A stretch of DNA of 7,536 nt from Candidatus Competibacteraceae bacterium. GTDB lineage: Bacteria; Pseudomonadota; Gammaproteobacteria; Competibacterales; Competibacteraceae. Made by a program: the position numbers and the translations under genes. Below the pieces are notes generated by a model. It had not been told where the DNA came from. It worked only from the letters and a program-made list of their open reading frames with translations, and ran no database searches. The stretch is from NCBI GenBank assembly GCA_012032855.1, contig JAAUQA010000146.1, forward strand, positions 1-7,536, in the 5' to 3' direction. Shown here piece by piece: positions 6,489 to 7,536 of the stretch. Positions within the stretch are counted from its first letter, which is position 1. Each line of letters starts with the position of its first letter.

Positions 6489-7536
6489 ATGAGTACTCCC
6501 CAAACCGTCGTTGAGATTGATAAAACGACTGCTGTCAATCCGGCCACCGGTGAAATCATCGGTTATTCTCAAATCAATACTCCCGAGGAAGGCCGTCAAG
6601 CCATTGTCCGCGCCCGCGAGGCGCAAAAAGCCTGGGCTGCGTTACCGGTCGAAGAACGGGTGCGCTATATGCGGCGTATTCGCGATTACATGATCGATCA
6701 TGCTGACGAGATCAGCGAAGTGATCTCCAAGGATGTGGGTAAAGCGCGGGTTGAAGGCTTAGCCACCGAAGTGCTGCCTAGCGTAATGGGGATTGACTAT
6801 TATTGCAGCAATGCTAAGCGGTTCCTCAAGCCCAAGCGCTTGGTGGCGGCGCGTTATTGTTCTTGAACAAAAGCAGCAAACTGTATCGGGTGCCGTTCGG
6901 TGTGGTCGGCGTCATCGCCCCTTGGAATTATCCGCTCGGTATTCCTATGCACGAAATCGTACCGGCCTTGTTGGCAGGCAACACGGTAGTGTTTAAGACG
7001 GCGGTTGAAACCCAAATGGTCGGGCGCAAAATTGAAGACATTTTCGCCGCAGCCGAGCTACCGGAAAACGTGTTCACCCATGTGAATATTTCCGGCAGCA
7101 TGGTGAGTCAGATCATGCTTGATCCGGCCCAACATGTGGACAAGCTGTTTTTCACCGGTTCCGTTCCGGTAGGCAAGACCCTGATGGCCAAAGCCGCCGA
7201 ATCGTTGACTCCGGTGTCGCTGGAACTAGGCGGTAACGACGCCATGCTGGTTTGCGAAGACGCCAATCTGGAACGCGCCGCTAACGGAGCGGTTTGGGCC
7301 GGCTTGCAAAACAGCGGACAATCTTGCGGTGGTGTCGAGCGGATTTATGTCCACCAAGCGGTTTATGAGCCGTTTATGCAGAAGTTGAAGGAGCGCGTGG
7401 AAGTGCTGCGTCAGGCTCCCGACTCCGATTACAACATTGATGTGGGTGCGATCTGCACCACCAAACAAGTACAGACGGTCAAACATCAGGTCGAGGATGC
7501 ACTGTCCAAAGGCGCCACGCTTTATGCTCAGGCCAA
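6489..7536 (+). CDS. NAD(P)-dependent aldehyde dehydrogenase, 3' end outside window, one frameshift
   Basis: The first ~349 residues of an ALDH-superfamily enzyme that oxidises an aldehyde to the carboxylate; about 130-160 residues lie beyond the right edge. Residues 1-118 are read from 6489. One G is missing from the G run at 6842-6843 (TTGGGTGGC expected), after which the next frame continues RLGGGALLFLNKSSK. After correction the catalytic residues are Asn147 (APWNYP), Glu246 (LELGGND) and Cys280 (GQSCGGVER). Their spacings of 99 and 34 residues equal those of ALDH2 (N169, E268, C302). FTGSVPVGK is the NAD-loop motif. The N-terminal region and the SCGGVERIYVH segment recall the ALDH15/22 and diapolycopene-dialdehyde dehydrogenase branches, but the substrate is not predictable. 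The start is backed by AAGGAA six bases upstream. Confidence 0.88.

Noticed and set aside
1..7536. CRISPR array, tRNA/rRNA, insertion sequence or prophage signature
   Set aside because: No spaced repeats, cloverleaf, transposase motif or terminal inverted repeats were found on reading.

Overview
The window looks like chromosomal DNA of a gammaproteobacterium of moderately high G+C. The protein types would fit an environmental lineage such as the Competibacter group, but that placement is only an impression from protein style. Nothing marks it as phage or plasmid. No RNA gene, CRISPR array or intact insertion sequence was seen.

Layout, left to right: (1) the C-terminal part of an RND efflux permease (+, 1-1157, cut by the left edge); (2) an intact SLC13/DASS-type permease with two central TrkA-C (RCK_C) domains (+, 1269-3038); (3) a short strip, 3039-3206, that holds what looks like the C-terminal stub of a lost minus-strand gene; (4) a type II toxin-antitoxin operon on the minus strand, with a CopG-type antitoxin (3518-3748) coupled to a MazF/PemK toxin (3207-3518), preceded by a clear promoter and twin-palindrome operator; (5) a SAM-dependent methyltransferase of the family with a methyltransferase regulatory domain, related to Rickettsia protein-lysine methyltransferases (+, 3862-5419); (6) a class II sirtuin deacylase (-, 5416-6337) whose stop codon overlaps the methyltransferase stop; (7) an aldehyde dehydrogenase running off the right edge (+, 6489-7536).

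The most striking feature is that four of the six main genes or gene pairs (RND permease, methyltransferase, sirtuin, aldehyde dehydrogenase) are broken by single-base indels, five in all. Each lies in or beside a short homopolymer, and family motifs continue cleanly in the new frame. The RND gene has two that compensate each other. The simplest reading is uncorrected sequencing or assembly error, so these proteins are probably intact in the organism. The permease and the toxin-antitoxin pair are undamaged.

No single pathway joins the genes. The toxin-antitoxin module and the gene stub next to it suggest a small accessory insertion between two housekeeping-type neighbours. The lysine methyltransferase-like gene and the sirtuin are both candidates for protein-lysine modification, but they are convergent, so co-regulation is not implied. 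I did not find a convincing new multi-gene system here.
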